From Prochlorococcus sp. AG-388-A04 (lineage in GTDB: Bacteria; Cyanobacteriota; Cyanobacteriia; PCC-6307; Cyanobiaceae): a DNA stretch of 64,000 bases. The translations under genes and the position numbers were made by a program. This document shows, piece after piece, positions 1 to 11,425 of this stretch. The notes under the pieces are model-generated. The model made no database searches. It was given only the letters and a program-made list of their open reading frames with translations, and was not told the origin of the DNA. The DNA lies in contig QCGL01000005.1 of NCBI GenBank assembly GCA_003279935.1, positions 25,954 to 89,953 on the forward strand. The letters run 5' to 3'. Each line of letters begins with the position of its first letter. Position 1 is the first letter of the stretch.

Positions 1-1836
1 AAGGGAATGACTCTTCTAACTCCTTTTGCCAAGGTCCATCTTCTGGAAATATATGACCTTTAAGTTTTTCCCTTTTTGCATAAAGTTTTAAAATGTCTAA
101 GGCAACTTTTTTTATTATTTTTCTATTTTTATCTTTTATTTTTAACCATTCTGTACCTCCTAATTTATTTATTCTAGGCTTTATTTTTCCACTAGATCTA
201 TATCTGTTTATACTCCCAAGTTGATCAGCTGCAACACTTATTTTTCCATCAAGATAACGAATGACTAAGTAGTCTCTTGATTCACCTGTAATGTTTATTT
301 TTTCTATTTTTAAAAATTGTCCAATACCATGGTTTTTATGAACTATAAAATCTCCTGGATTTATTTTATTTACATTTATATTTGAATTTACACTCCTTTT
401 TCTTCTTCTTATAAATACATTATTAAATAAAGCTTGCTGAGAAAATAATTCTTTGTCTGTTATTAGAATTACTTTCCATATCGGTAAATAAAATCCTTCT
501 ATTTCATAATTATTTTTATTTTTAATAATTACTGGTGTCGAATTTTCAATTAACTTATTCGCGCTTTCAAGATCGTTGGGTTTTTCTAAGTAAGTTGTAT
601 TACATTCATGCTCAAAAAATAAACTTCTTGTTCGTAGTGGCTGCGCTGATAATATCCAGACTTTATCTTTATTTAATATAAATTTATTTATTTCTTTTGA
701 AAGTTTGCCAATATTTTTAGAAGAGGTATTTATGCGTTTATCTGACAAAAGAAATCTATTATCTAAATTTCTTTTTGACTCAAATTCATATAAATTTATT
801 ACATTATAATTACTAAAAGTTTTTATAATTGATTCAAATTTTTCATGAAGATTAGATTTAACTTTTATATTTATATTATTAAATTTTAGGTTATTGGCGA
901 TTTCATCTTTGTATTGTTCAAAATTATTATCTGATTCAAGACACCAATTATTAGAAAATTTATTACATTCCTCTTTTTCGTCGATGACAATTAATGTTTC
1001 TTTGTTTATGTAATCTAATAGATTTGATGGATGTTCTTCAATTATCCCCAAGTATCTATCAAGATTATTCTTAGTTGTTATTTCTTCTGAATTAAATATT
1101 CCTTGTTCTGATAAATTTTCTAAGCTTTTTCTTATTAATAAATTAAATCCGACTTGTACAATTTCAACTTTATTAATACTATCTAATGTTCTTTGTGTTA
1201 CGGGATCATATTCTCGTATTTTTTCAATAATATTATCAAAATATTCTATTCTTATAGGTAGTTCATTATTAACTGGATAAATATCAATAATTTCTCCTCT
1301 TCTACTCCATGAACCTTCTTGAGAAGTTAGATTTTCTTTATTATAGCCAAGTAAAACTAACTTTTTTGTTAACTCTTTTATGTCTAGTTCATTTCCCTTA
1401 ATAAGTGTAAATATGTTTTCCTTGAATTGATTATTTTTAATTAAATGAGGTTGAAGGGATCTTTCAGTGGTTATTATTATGTTTATATCTTTTCTTTCTT
1501 TTTTAATAATTTTAGAGATAACTGATAACTGTGAATATTCTGTTTCTCTTGACCTGTTAATTGATGCATATGGTAAATTTTCACTTGGAGGATAATATAA
1601 TACATTTCTATTATCTATACTATCAAAATATCCATACCATTTGTAGGCAATTTCCTCGTTAGGACTTATAAGTAAGATATCTTTATTTTCTTTCTTAGCA
1701 ATACTATTTATAATAATTGATTTTGCATATCTACTGGAGCCAATGATATTTAGTTCATTATTATGTTTAATTCTTTTTACTAACTCTATTATTATTTGTG
1801 AATTTGAAATATAACTAATTAATGAATTTAAACTCA
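1..1836 (-). CDS. mfd: Transcription-repair coupling factor Mfd, N-terminal part (3' end outside window)
   Basis: Open minus-strand frame from ATG at 1836 to the window edge; translation starts MSLNSLISYISNSQIIIELVKRIKHNNELNIIGSSRYAKS...YYPPSENLPYASINRSRETEYSQ, typical of Mfd N-termini. Confidence 0.85.
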
Positions 1837-1911
1837 TTTATATTTAATTAACTTGATTACTACTTAAGGTTATATTATATTATATTTTACAAAGATTGTG
1901 AATAATAATTA

Positions 1912-2622
1912 ATGGATTCTGCTGCAATAAATTCCTTTATACCAACGCTTGATCAAGTTGATAGTTGGTCAGAAATTCTTACACTTTTACCTATCTTGAT
2001 TATTCTAGAATTATTGCTATCGGCAGATAACGCGATTGCTTTGGCATCGCTTACTAAATCTCTTGATAGTCCTTTATTAAGATCTAAAGCTTTAAATATA
2101 GGCATAACTATTTCTTTATTATTCAGAATATTTCTTATTCTTTTATCTAATATCCTTTTAAAATTCATTATTATCCGTATTTTTGCAGGTTTATATCTTA
2201 TTTATTTATTTATTTCAAATGTTTTTTATAGCAGCGAATCAGATAATCAAGATTCAGACAATGATAAAAGCAACAATAATTTTAAATTTCTAAAGATTGT
2301 TGCTTTGCTTTCTTTGACTGATTTTGCATTTTCAATTGACAGCATTACAACAGCTGTTGCCATTAGTGATCAATATATTCTGATTATATTTGGAGCAATT
2401 ATAGGTGTATTAGCATTGCGATTTACTTCAGGTATATTTCTTAGTCTTTTAGAGAAATTTTTAAGATTAGAAACTGCTGGTTACATTGCGATACTAATTG
2501 TTGGGATAAAGCTTCTTCTAAATACATTAGTTACTGAGACTACTCTTCCAGATTATTATTTTTATGTTTTGATATTAATTTCATTCATTTGGGGTTTGTC
2601 CAAGAGGGATCAAATTACTTAG
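1912..2622 (+). CDS. TerC-family integral membrane protein
   Basis: ORF track; multi-TM protein with LSADNAIALASL and FSIDSI motifs typical of TerC family. Confidence 0.8.
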   Translation: MDSAAINSFIPTLDQVDSWSEILTLLPILIILELLLSADNAIALASLTKSLDSPLLRSKALNIGITISLLFRIFLILLSNILLKFIIIRIFAGLYLIYLFISNVFYSSESDNQDSDNDKSNNNFKFLKIVALLSLTDFAFSIDSITTAVAISDQYILIIFGAIIGVLALRFTSGIFLSLLEKFLRLETAGYIAILIVGIKLLLNTLVTETTLPDYYFYVLILISFIWGLSKRDQIT

Positions 2623-3605
2623 TCAGAAAATTTTTCTCCAATTACAGGATTTAATTGTTGTATCAATTGATTTTTACTTGATACGTTTTTCCCTTCCAGT
2701 TTTGCTTCTAATAAAAGAATAGGATCAGTTTTTGTTGTTATGATAATTCCTATGTTTTCTATAAGTCCAATAATTAATCCTGGCTCTATTACATTACTTG
2801 AAATTTTATAATTTTTATTATGTATTTCATCCATTGTTAGGATCCTTATTTTTATTATTTTGAGGTTTTTCCTTTTATAAATTGTATTTGCTCTTGGGTA
2901 TAAAGCATTTATTTTTCTATAAATATCAGTTGAAGAATTTTCCCAATTTATTATGTAATCTAATTTGTTAATCATTCTTGCATATTTTAATTCTCTTTGA
3001 AAATCTGTTTGTTTTTTAAGTAAATGATTAATATCTCTATTTTTATTTTGTTCTATGTCTGATATCGCTCTCAAAATTAACTCTGATGATAAATCACTTA
3101 ATTTTTTAGATAATGTTTTTAGATTATCATTATTCTCAATTTTAATTTGTTTCTCAACCAATACGTCCCCGGTATCTAATCCTTCTTCCATTTTCATAAT
3201 TCCTACACCAGTAAGCTTATCTCCCTCTAATATTGACCATTGAATTGGCGCAGCACCCCTCCATCTTGGAAGTAGTGATGCATGTGCATTCCATGATTTG
3301 TATTTAGGAATATCTAATATCGCTTTGGGTAATATCTTTCCATATGCAATTACAATAAAAAGATCACAAGATAAGTCTTTAATTCCAGTTATAAATTCAA
3401 TATTATCCTTTATTTTTTCTGGTGTAAAAACTGTGATATTTTCCTTAGTTGCATATTCCTTCACCGGTGATGAAATTAACCTATTACCTCTAGATCTTTT
3501 TTTATCTGGTTGGGTAATTACAGCGACAATATCATGATCTGATTTTTTTAATACTTCAAGACTTTTAACTGAATATTCAGGCGTACCCCAAAATATAATT
3601 CTCAC
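2619..3605 (-). CDS. fmt: Methionyl-tRNA formyltransferase
   Basis: MRIIFWGTPEYSVKSLEVL..., NAHASLLPRWRGAAPIQWSI and GVGIMKMEEGLDTGDV motifs. Confidence 0.95.
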   Translation of the reverse strand: MRIIFWGTPEYSVKSLEVLKKSDHDIVAVITQPDKKRSRGNRLISSPVKEYATKENITVFTPEKIKDNIEFITGIKDLSCDLFIVIAYGKILPKAILDIPKYKSWNAHASLLPRWRGAAPIQWSILEGDKLTGVGIMKMEEGLDTGDVLVEKQIKIENNDNLKTLSKKLSDLSSELILRAISDIEQNKNRDINHLLKKQTDFQRELKYARMINKLDYIINWENSSTDIYRKINALYPRANTIYKRKNLKIIKIRILTMDEIHNKNYKISSNVIEPGLIIGLIENIGIIITTKTDPILLLEAKLEGKNVSSKNQLIQQLNPVIGEKFSD

Positions 3606-4954
3606 TCGTCACCAGTTATAGATAATTCATTAATCCATACATGTGGAGAAATCCCACTTGTAGTTAATTCTTTTTCATTTTCAATATTTATTATATTTTT
3701 TAGAAGATACTTTATATCTCCTGCCACAGTCGCTGATTCAATGGAACGTTTTTCCCCATTTCTATAAAGCCACCCCTCAAAAGGAAGAGAGAAGGAACCT
3801 TGACTAGCTCTAACTCCTGCATGAATTGCGTTTAATTCTTCAATATATACAAAATCTCCTTGATAATTTGTATGTACCAAGGAAGTGTTTAAGTCCGAAC
3901 ATTCATTTGATTTTTCAATTACTAACCAATCTGGAGACACTGATACTTTTGAACCAAGTCCAGCATGTCCTGTAGGTATGGTGTTAAAAATTTTTGCAGT
4001 TGATTCTGAATGTATAAAGTTTTCTAATTTCCCTTTATTAATTAAGCTTATTTTTTTTGTTGGAGTCCCTTCACCATCGAATGGTGCAGAAGATATATTT
4101 TTATCATTAAGTCCATCATCGTAGATATTCAAAGCTGGAATTGAAATCAACTCACCAATCGAGTTTTTATTTGAAAGACTTACACCGTCAATAATACTTC
4201 TAGCATTAAAGATTGAACTAAAGGCATTCATCATTGTGAGAAATGCTTCAGGTGATAGACAAATTAAATACTTATCTGTTTTGATTGATGAGTAGTCTAA
4301 ATGTGCAATTGTTTTCTTTGCTGCCTCTTTGATACAGGATTCAATATCAATGTCTTCAACACCGTATCCCAGTTTTACTGAACCTGAACTACGAGGTTTT
4401 TTATCTTTTTCTTCTGCTCTGGCATATAAATATATAGCAGCTTGACTTTTACTATAATTTCGAAATGCCCCATCACTGTTGGCATAAATTCTTTCATAAA
4501 AACTTTCTGACAATCCGTTGTAAGGAATAGATTTAATAGCTTCATGACTATCGATTAGCTTCGATTCAGCCTCTCTAAGAATTTTTAGTAGCTTTTTAAT
4601 TCCTAAAGGATTTTTTTTATCAACTTCTTTTATTTGTATAGGATCTTTGGCTAAGGGAGAAAAATCAGTAAATTCATTTTTATTCCCAAATTCTGAAGCT
4701 ATATTTGCTTGTCTTAAAGCTTTTTTAATACCTGTTTCACTTAGATCACTTGTAGTCGTGATACCAACTAAGTTGTCTTTATTCCAAACTCTTAAAGTTA
4801 TGACCTGTTTTTGAGATGCTTTTAACTGTTTCGCTGCTCCTCTATCAACTTGAACAGAATAATCATTAGAAAAACTAGCACCGTAATCCCATTTATCAAT
4901 ATTTAACATATTTGCAGCATTTGATATTTGACTTGTTATTTCTGTAGGATTCAT
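3602..4954 (-). CDS. pmbA: TldE/PmbA family protein (metalloprotease partner subunit)
   Basis: TldE-like sequence adjacent to tldD; lacks HExxxH as expected for TldE. Confidence 0.85.
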   Translation of the reverse strand: MNPTEITSQISNAANMLNIDKWDYGASFSNDYSVQVDRGAAKQLKASQKQVITLRVWNKDNLVGITTTSDLSETGIKKALRQANIASEFGNKNEFTDFSPLAKDPIQIKEVDKKNPLGIKKLLKILREAESKLIDSHEAIKSIPYNGLSESFYERIYANSDGAFRNYSKSQAAIYLYARAEEKDKKPRSSGSVKLGYGVEDIDIESCIKEAAKKTIAHLDYSSIKTDKYLICLSPEAFLTMMNAFSSIFNARSIIDGVSLSNKNSIGELISIPALNIYDDGLNDKNISSAPFDGEGTPTKKISLINKGKLENFIHSESTAKIFNTIPTGHAGLGSKVSVSPDWLVIEKSNECSDLNTSLVHTNYQGDFVYIEELNAIHAGVRASQGSFSLPFEGWLYRNGEKRSIESATVAGDIKYLLKNIINIENEKELTTSGISPHVWINELSITGDE

Positions 4955-4956
4955 TT

Positions 4957-6381
4957 TTATCTTCCACCTACTGTTATGGAATCGACTTTAATATGTGGCT
5001 GACCTACTGTTACATTAACGCTGCCGCTGACTGAACCACAAAAACCAGGAGCTAACTCTAAATCATTTCCACACATAGATATTTTTGGCATTACTTCTTT
5101 TGCGTCACCTATCAATGTTGCTCCTTTTACTGGTTTAGTTAATTTACCGTTCTTTATTAAATAACCTTCCTCAACAGCGAAATTAAATTGGCCTGTAGCT
5201 CCTACACTTCCACCTCCCATTGACTTACAGTAAAGGCCCTCGCTAATACTATTTATTAATTCTTCTTTTGTGAATTCACCTTTAGCTATATAAGTGTTTC
5301 TCATTCTTGATGCAGCAGCAAATGAATAATTTTGCCTTCTACCACTACCGGTTCTTTTGTGACCAGTCCTTAATTCACCGGCTCTATCAGAAAGAAATTT
5401 CTTTAATATACCGTCTTTAATAAGTATTGATTTCTCTGGTTCCATTCCTTCATCATCAATAGATAATGATCCGAATGCTCCTTCAGAAAGACCCTCATCT
5501 ATTGCTGTCACAGACTCGTGAGCTATTTTTTTGTTCAACTTATCACTAAATGGAGTTGTTCCACGTTCGATCTGAGTTGTTTCAAGTAAGTGCCCACAAG
5601 CTTCATGAAATATAACACCACCGAATTTGTTAGCTAATACAACTGGCATTTGTCCAGCTTGAACATAGTCTGCATACAACATATTCATTGAACTTTCATA
5701 AACTTCATTTGAAGCTTTTTCATGATCCCATAATCTAAATTCATTAGGAATTCCATGCGAGCCATATCTTCTACTCCCGTTCGATCTGTATTGAGCGTCG
5801 TTCGCAATTATGTTAAGTCCTACCGTTTGATGCAGTCTTATATCAGTAGCGTAAGTTCCATCACTTGAAGCTATTATTACTTCCTGCCAGTTTCTTGAGT
5901 AACTACCTTTTCTAACAACTACTTTCTTATCCTTTTTTAATGATTTAGTGCTTAGTAATAATTTTTCGCTTACTTCATTTATTGTGGGTACTTCATTAAG
6001 CCAGTCAATTTTTGACTTACTATAGTCTTTTAGTTTTTCAAGTCCATTAAAAATTAATTTATCAGTTTTTTTAGAGATATCTAACATTTCGATTGCTTGA
6101 GAAATAGATCTCATTAATCCATGTTTTGACAAGTCATTAGTGCTCACAAATCCATCTCTCTTGTCTTTAAATATTCTTATTCCAGCTCCTTTGCTGAATG
6201 ATGGACTTACATTTGTAATAAAATCTTCTTCTGCGAGAACATTTGAATTATCTGAGTTTTCAATAAATAATTCTACAAAATCAGCACCTAGGGATATGCC
6301 ATAGAAAATGACTTCTTCTAGAAGTTTTTTATTACATTCACCAAATCTAATTTCGGAAGATTTAATACTCGCAGATACCAT
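4957..6381 (-). CDS. tldD: TldD metalloprotease
   Basis: GGVIFHEACGHLLE (HExxxH) motif and TldD C-terminal GxCGxxxQ-like region. Confidence 0.92.
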   Translation of the reverse strand: MVSASIKSSEIRFGECNKKLLEEVIFYGISLGADFVELFIENSDNSNVLAEEDFITNVSPSFSKGAGIRIFKDKRDGFVSTNDLSKHGLMRSISQAIEMLDISKKTDKLIFNGLEKLKDYSKSKIDWLNEVPTINEVSEKLLLSTKSLKKDKKVVVRKGSYSRNWQEVIIASSDGTYATDIRLHQTVGLNIIANDAQYRSNGSRRYGSHGIPNEFRLWDHEKASNEVYESSMNMLYADYVQAGQMPVVLANKFGGVIFHEACGHLLETTQIERGTTPFSDKLNKKIAHESVTAIDEGLSEGAFGSLSIDDEGMEPEKSILIKDGILKKFLSDRAGELRTGHKRTGSGRRQNYSFAAASRMRNTYIAKGEFTKEELINSISEGLYCKSMGGGSVGATGQFNFAVEEGYLIKNGKLTKPVKGATLIGDAKEVMPKISMCGNDLELAPGFCGSVSGSVNVTVGQPHIKVDSITVGGR

Positions 6382-6418
6382 TTGAATCTTATAACTTTAG
6401 CTCTTTGTTAAGATCAGA

Positions 6419-7591
6419 TTATCTAATTGATGGTTGAAAATCATCACTTTCAAGAGGTTTTAATAAGTATAGTCTTATCAGTTGATAACCGTTTGAAATA
6501 AATATGGGTAATTTAGATAATACTTTAATTACATTTGGATTATCTTTCTTATCTATCTCTGATAAGCGAGTACCATTTTCAACTATTCTATCTAATCTTT
6601 TGTAAAAAGATTTATCGTACACATTTAAAACAACAGGAAATACTTTGGCTGAAGTTTCATTTGTTTTGTTAATGACAAATTGGTCGTATTCTCTAGCGTT
6701 TAAACCTAGTGCTCCATAAAAATCTCTTTTGGTGCCAAGATCTCTTATATACATAGTTGCAAAAACAGCTAGTAGAAAAAACCTAGACCATAATTTAGAA
6801 ATTATAGGATGATTATTTAAAAAATATCTAAATCTATGGTAATAATCAAAAATTGGATGTTTCAAGGTATAACCAAAAATTTCAAATTTCTGGCTTAAAC
6901 TTTTAACCGTTCGAGGTTGTGCTTTCATTAATGCATCAAAGAAATCACCATGCCTATTTTCATCTTGACACCAATTTTCAAAGAAATTAAATAATGGAAA
7001 AATTTTACCACTAGGATTTTTTTCAAGGTGCTTATAAATTGCTATATATCTCCAATATCCAATTTTTTCAGATATGTAAGTAGCATAAAAAATTGCTCTT
7101 GGAGCAAAATAAGTATAATCCTTGTTGGCTGTTAGAAATCCTAAATCTAACTGTAAACCGAAGTCATTCATTGATTTATTCAAAAATCCTGCATGCCTTG
7201 CTTCATCCCTAGCCATATGAGCAAAACATTCAGCAAGAAGTGGATTTTTGTCTTTTATCCTTTTACTTAATTCTTTGTATAATAGAAATCCTGAAAATTC
7301 AGAGGTACAACTTCCTTCGAGAAAATCTACAAAAAGCTCCCTAGTTTCAGCATCTAATTTATCTGCCGCCCCCTCAAATTCTTTATTTCGTACAAAGTGA
7401 TGCCTATTATAATCTTTTCTAAATTCTTCACATATTGCCTCCAATTCTTCTTCATTAATGGATAAATCCATTTTTTCCATTGCTTCAAAATCTGTCGTGT
7501 AAAAATTTGGAGTTAATATCGTATCCTTTGCGATATCTTTCCCTCTATTAACAGTTTTTTTATTATTTGATTCAATAGTTTGTTGTGCCAT
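6419..7591 (-). CDS. acsF: Magnesium-protoporphyrin IX monomethyl ester (oxidative) cyclase
   Basis: AcsF di-iron protein: [19 protein letters not shown]..., [29 protein letters not shown]. Confidence 0.95.
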   Translation of the reverse strand: MAQQTIESNNKKTVNRGKDIAKDTILTPNFYTTDFEAMEKMDLSINEEELEAICEEFRKDYNRHHFVRNKEFEGAADKLDAETRELFVDFLEGSCTSEFSGFLLYKELSKRIKDKNPLLAECFAHMARDEARHAGFLNKSMNDFGLQLDLGFLTANKDYTYFAPRAIFYATYISEKIGYWRYIAIYKHLEKNPSGKIFPLFNFFENWCQDENRHGDFFDALMKAQPRTVKSLSQKFEIFGYTLKHPIFDYYHRFRYFLNNHPIISKLWSRFFLLAVFATMYIRDLGTKRDFYGALGLNAREYDQFVINKTNETSAKVFPVVLNVYDKSFYKRLDRIVENGTRLSEIDKKDNPNVIKVLSKLPIFISNGYQLIRLYLLKPLESDDFQPSIR

Positions 7592-7674
7592 TTTCTCTAA
7601 TTCATTACTACTATTATTTACTATTTATTGTATTTTTGAGTAAAAAGTTAACTAGGTGTTATTCTTTCATTTTT

Positions 7675-8226
7675 TTAATTAATGCCAATTAATTTTTGTC
7701 CATTTAATCTTTGCAGAATTCTAGAAATAATTAATTTGAGGGTTATTCTTTTTTCATCTATTAAAAATGATTCAATTACACTTGGTTTTTGATCAGATTT
7801 GCATAATGAAATACTTTTTAAAGAGCTTATGTCGTCTTTTTCAAATGATAACCAAAAGTTACAAATGTCTTTTATTTCGCAAAAAATAACCCAGCATTTA
7901 TCACCAGCAATTGGTCTTGATGAGTTTTTTAGATTTATATCTGAAACTTCAAATCCTCTCACTTTAAATTCTTGAATTATGGAAGGTAATAAATGATCAT
8001 TAATAAATTCATTAAAAGGTTTTTTTTCAATAGGTAGTTCCTTTTTTGGTTTTATTTTTATCGGGATTGATTTTTCGTCCCCAACTTTTTGTTTATTAGA
8101 ATCTTGTGAATTTGTATTAATTAAGGTAGATGTTTCTTTTGGATTATCAATATCAATATTATCCTTTTTTAAAGGATCATCTTCATTTCTAATACTTTCT
8201 TTTATCGAATCTAAATTTTCTTCCAT
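7675..8226 (-). CDS. DUF2996-like conserved cyanobacterial protein
   Basis: C-terminal conserved region IAGDKCWVIFCEIKD...KSISLCKSDQKPSVIESFLIDEKRITLKLIISRILQRLNGQKLIG; charged variable N-terminus. Confidence 0.6.
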   Translation of the reverse strand: MEENLDSIKESIRNEDDPLKKDNIDIDNPKETSTLINTNSQDSNKQKVGDEKSIPIKIKPKKELPIEKKPFNEFINDHLLPSIIQEFKVRGFEVSDINLKNSSRPIAGDKCWVIFCEIKDICNFWLSFEKDDISSLKSISLCKSDQKPSVIESFLIDEKRITLKLIISRILQRLNGQKLIGIN

Positions 8227-8304
8227 AACAACAATTTAAATATTAAATTTAATTATAAATATAATTTAACCTGTTTTTATCATTATTTAAAATTAACCAT
8301 ATAT

Positions 8305-8763
8305 TTACCATTCCGATCCATTATTGTTCCAATCATCATCGTATTGTGATTTATTAATTGTCTGGTTACTATCTTTTAATTCATTCTCACCATTATTTTT
8401 AATAACACGATAATTAACAGAAATCGTGGGTTGAGGCTCTCGTAAATCTCTTTCAGGAGTTATTTCGAATAGTTCATCATTGTCTTCTCTTTTTACTGAA
8501 TAATCATTATCATCGATTCTTTTTTCATCACTTTCAAAGATAGTTTTAGTTCTAATGTTATTTCTTAGTGTTTTGTTTAATAGAGAACTCATAAATAAAC
8601 CAGAAAAAAAGGAAATAAATATTAATCTACCTATTGCTACATCTTGAATATTCCAAATAAAATATCTAAAAGAAGTTTTTTGTCTGTTATTTATTAATAA
8701 TAAAATTTGAATACTTACAATTAAAAAAACAATCAATATTAAATTCTTTTTTTTATTATTCAT
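8305..8763 (-). CDS. Hypothetical membrane protein, two N-terminal TM helices (LapA-like topology)
   Basis: ORF track; two hydrophobic segments then charged tail. Confidence 0.55.
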   Translation of the reverse strand: MNNKKKNLILIVFLIVSIQILLLINNRQKTSFRYFIWNIQDVAIGRLIFISFFSGLFMSSLLNKTLRNNIRTKTIFESDEKRIDDNDYSVKREDNDELFEITPERDLREPQPTISVNYRVIKNNGENELKDSNQTINKSQYDDDWNNNGSEW

Positions 8764-8825
8764 TTTGAAAGTAAATTATCTTGCATATTTGAATATAAAC
8801 TTGATAACTAATAAATTTTTAATCA

Positions 8826-11045
8826 TTAAACTAATTCAAGATCTATTTGATATTTTAGAATATCAACTTTAATAATTTTAATATCTATTACATCACCTAT
8901 CTTATATGATTTTTTTGACTTTCTTCCAATTAATAGGTTTTGCCTAGATCTATATTCGTACCAATCATTATTAAGCGTACTTACATGTACTAATCCTTCA
9001 ACATATAATTCTGGAATCTCTACAAAAAACCCATAACTTTGTACTGTCATTATTAACCCACTATATTTATTTCCTATAAACTTTTCGGCTTTCCTTACTT
9101 TCTTTATATTCATCATATTATATTTAAACTGTCTAACTTTATTTTTATACTCGTTAATTTTATCGATCATTACACTATTAAATATTAAATCTAAAGATTT
9201 TAATGTTGATGAATTATATAGACGCCAATTAACATTTTTCCAAGATTCTTTTTCCATTATATTTATCAGATTTCCACCACTATTTTTATTTCTTTTGCCA
9301 TTAATTATCATATTATAAACATTATATTGATTAATTAAGTTAGTAAAATCAAATGAGGGTAATGTCCAAGGTGAAATAATATTTTTAAAATCATTTATAG
9401 AATTATCTTTAGAAATTAATGTCACTTCATTATCCCTAACAACATTAAATAATATTTTATGCAAGATTCTTTTTTTATTATCATCAGTGCATAACTCAAC
9501 TAATTTCTTAAATGAAAGAGTCCCATTATCATTAAGTTCGATATTACTATCAATTAATTCTGAATTTTTTATAATTTCAGTGACATTTATATAATCTAAT
9601 TTTTGAGAAATATATGATGCATTATTTAAGCCATAATTATTTGAATGATTGAACCATATTGAATTCGCCTCGTACAGCAAAGGAGAAAGATATGTTTGGA
9701 TGTCATTATTATTTAATGGTTCAAAATATTCCTTTGAGAACTCAGCTGGGTTGTGAACTAATAATTCTTCTAAAGATTCAATATTATTATTCGACTTTGG
9801 TAATTCAATTTTCCCATTGACTAATTGTTTCTTTCTAAATTCATTTGAGATTTCTATTATTTTCTCTAAATCTTCTATGTAGTCTTTAATTGGTTTAAGT
9901 ATTCTTGAAGTGATTCGAGCATTACTTTTTCTAGTTAGAAGAGCATCTATATGTTGATTTTCTACTAAGAGTGAACATTTCACCTTTGTTAAGTGGAAAG
10001 ACCAATTAATTATTTCATTTTCACTATTCATTTCTATACACAAACTAATAGCATCATTTATTTCGTTTGTATTAAACTTTGCAGCATTATATATTTCATC
10101 ACTAAGATAGTTTTGCCATTTTTCTAGTAAGGGAAATGACTCAAATCTATCAAAGAACATTTGTAAGGATTTCTTATTACTTAGATCTAATCTTTCTGCA
10201 ATAGTATTGGTGTGTATCCAAAGTTTAAAGGTTTTGTCTTTATTTTTGTCTATTTGAAAAATTGGCAGTATTGGCGAATTTTCACTTTTCCAACTTTTGA
10301 ACATATATGAATTTTTACTTGATAGATCTAATCTTTGTTGTTGATTTCCAACAGTAAGCTTTGGATTTTCAAAGTTAGGAATTCTATGAATATTGCTTTT
10401 AGATAATACGAAATCTGTATCTAGCTTTTCGTTATTATTTAATTTTAATTCCTTTATGACATGACCAATACCTTCTTGTTGGGCAATTGGAAATAAGTCA
10501 ATTTCAATTTTTACTATATTTTTATTATCAGAAACATATTTATATTTTTCATCTTTTTTGGGAAGCTTAATTTTAGCTAGAATTCTGTCATCAATAGGTA
10601 TTCCATATACTTCGTCATTAATTATTTCGACTTTTGCTAACAGTATTTGATTAGTTCTTTCAACTATGCAATCAACAACTCCTTCAGGTGATCTTCTTCT
10701 TACACCATCTTTGATTATCCTTACTAAAACTTTATCTCCATTCCATGCATAGTTAAGTAAATTTTCTTTTATGTAAATATCTTCATTATTATTTTCTCTA
10801 ACTGCAAAGCAATAACCTTTGCTACTGCATCTTATTTTAGCAACTAAGTGATTACTATCTTTAACGTTAAAATATTCATTATCTTTATTTTTATTTATTA
10901 TTTCAAGTTCTTCTAATGCTCGTAATGCTATATCTAATTTGGCCTTGTCCGTTTTTTTTGATAATTTTAATAATCTACATAATTTCTTATATTCCAAACC
11001 TTCTTCTTGGTTTAAATTTTCAATTATTGAAGAAGTTGAAAACAT
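8826..11045 (-). CDS. RNase R/RNase II-family protein with cold-shock-like and S1 domains but degenerate RNB core
   Basis: N-terminal CSD-like region (KIRCSSKGYCFAVRENNNEDIYIKENLLNYAWNGDKVLVRI), C-terminal S1 (FIGNKYSGLIMTVQSYGFFVEIPELYVEGLVHVSTL); canonical TIDxxDAxDFDDA and SPxRRYxDL not found. Confidence 0.75.
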   Translation of the reverse strand: MFSTSSIIENLNQEEGLEYKKLCRLLKLSKKTDKAKLDIALRALEELEIINKNKDNEYFNVKDSNHLVAKIRCSSKGYCFAVRENNNEDIYIKENLLNYAWNGDKVLVRIIKDGVRRRSPEGVVDCIVERTNQILLAKVEIINDEVYGIPIDDRILAKIKLPKKDEKYKYVSDNKNIVKIEIDLFPIAQQEGIGHVIKELKLNNNEKLDTDFVLSKSNIHRIPNFENPKLTVGNQQQRLDLSSKNSYMFKSWKSENSPILPIFQIDKNKDKTFKLWIHTNTIAERLDLSNKKSLQMFFDRFESFPLLEKWQNYLSDEIYNAAKFNTNEINDAISLCIEMNSENEIINWSFHLTKVKCSLLVENQHIDALLTRKSNARITSRILKPIKDYIEDLEKIIEISNEFRKKQLVNGKIELPKSNNNIESLEELLVHNPAEFSKEYFEPLNNNDIQTYLSPLLYEANSIWFNHSNNYGLNNASYISQKLDYINVTEIIKNSELIDSNIELNDNGTLSFKKLVELCTDDNKKRILHKILFNVVRDNEVTLISKDNSINDFKNIISPWTLPSFDFTNLINQYNVYNMIINGKRNKNSGGNLINIMEKESWKNVNWRLYNSSTLKSLDLIFNSVMIDKINEYKNKVRQFKYNMMNIKKVRKAEKFIGNKYSGLIMTVQSYGFFVEIPELYVEGLVHVSTLNNDWYEYRSRQNLLIGRKSKKSYKIGDVIDIKIIKVDILKYQIDLELV

Positions 11046-11125
11046 AATATCTTTTAATTTTTAATTAGCATATAACTTATATTCATATTATATCTTTCTT
11101 TCTAATCAAAAAACGATTTAATATT

Positions 11126-11425
11126 TCATTCATTGTTATCATTTTCGATTGAAATAAATGAATTTAAGAAAAGTCTAATACCAATAATAAAAAAGGTTAT
11201 AGATGCGATCGATTTTAAAATGATTTCAGGTACAAAATTTGATATTGATCCACCTGCTAGGGCTCCTACTAAACTGGCTAAGACAAGAGCTGATGAGGAA
11301 CCTAAAAAAACCGCTAGAGGTTTATTGGATGTCCCACTCATTGTTAAAGTAGCTAATTGCGTTTTGTCACCTAGTTCGGCAATAAATATTGTTATGAATG
11401 TTGATAGTAGTAAACTTAAAATCAT
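11126..11425 (-). CDS. UPF0016/GDT1-family half-protein (putative Mn/Ca exporter subunit)
   Basis: ELGDKTQLATLTMSG motif; about 100 aa, three hydrophobic segments. Confidence 0.85.
   Translation of the reverse strand: MILSLLLSTFITIFIAELGDKTQLATLTMSGTSNKPLAVFLGSSSALVLASLVGALAGGSISNFVPEIILKSIASITFFIIGIRLFLNSFISIENDNNE

Noticed and set aside
3602-4954. TldE lacking the HExxxH motif as a degenerate protease
   Set aside because: Absence of the metal motif is normal for TldE/PmbA; the partner TldD carries it.
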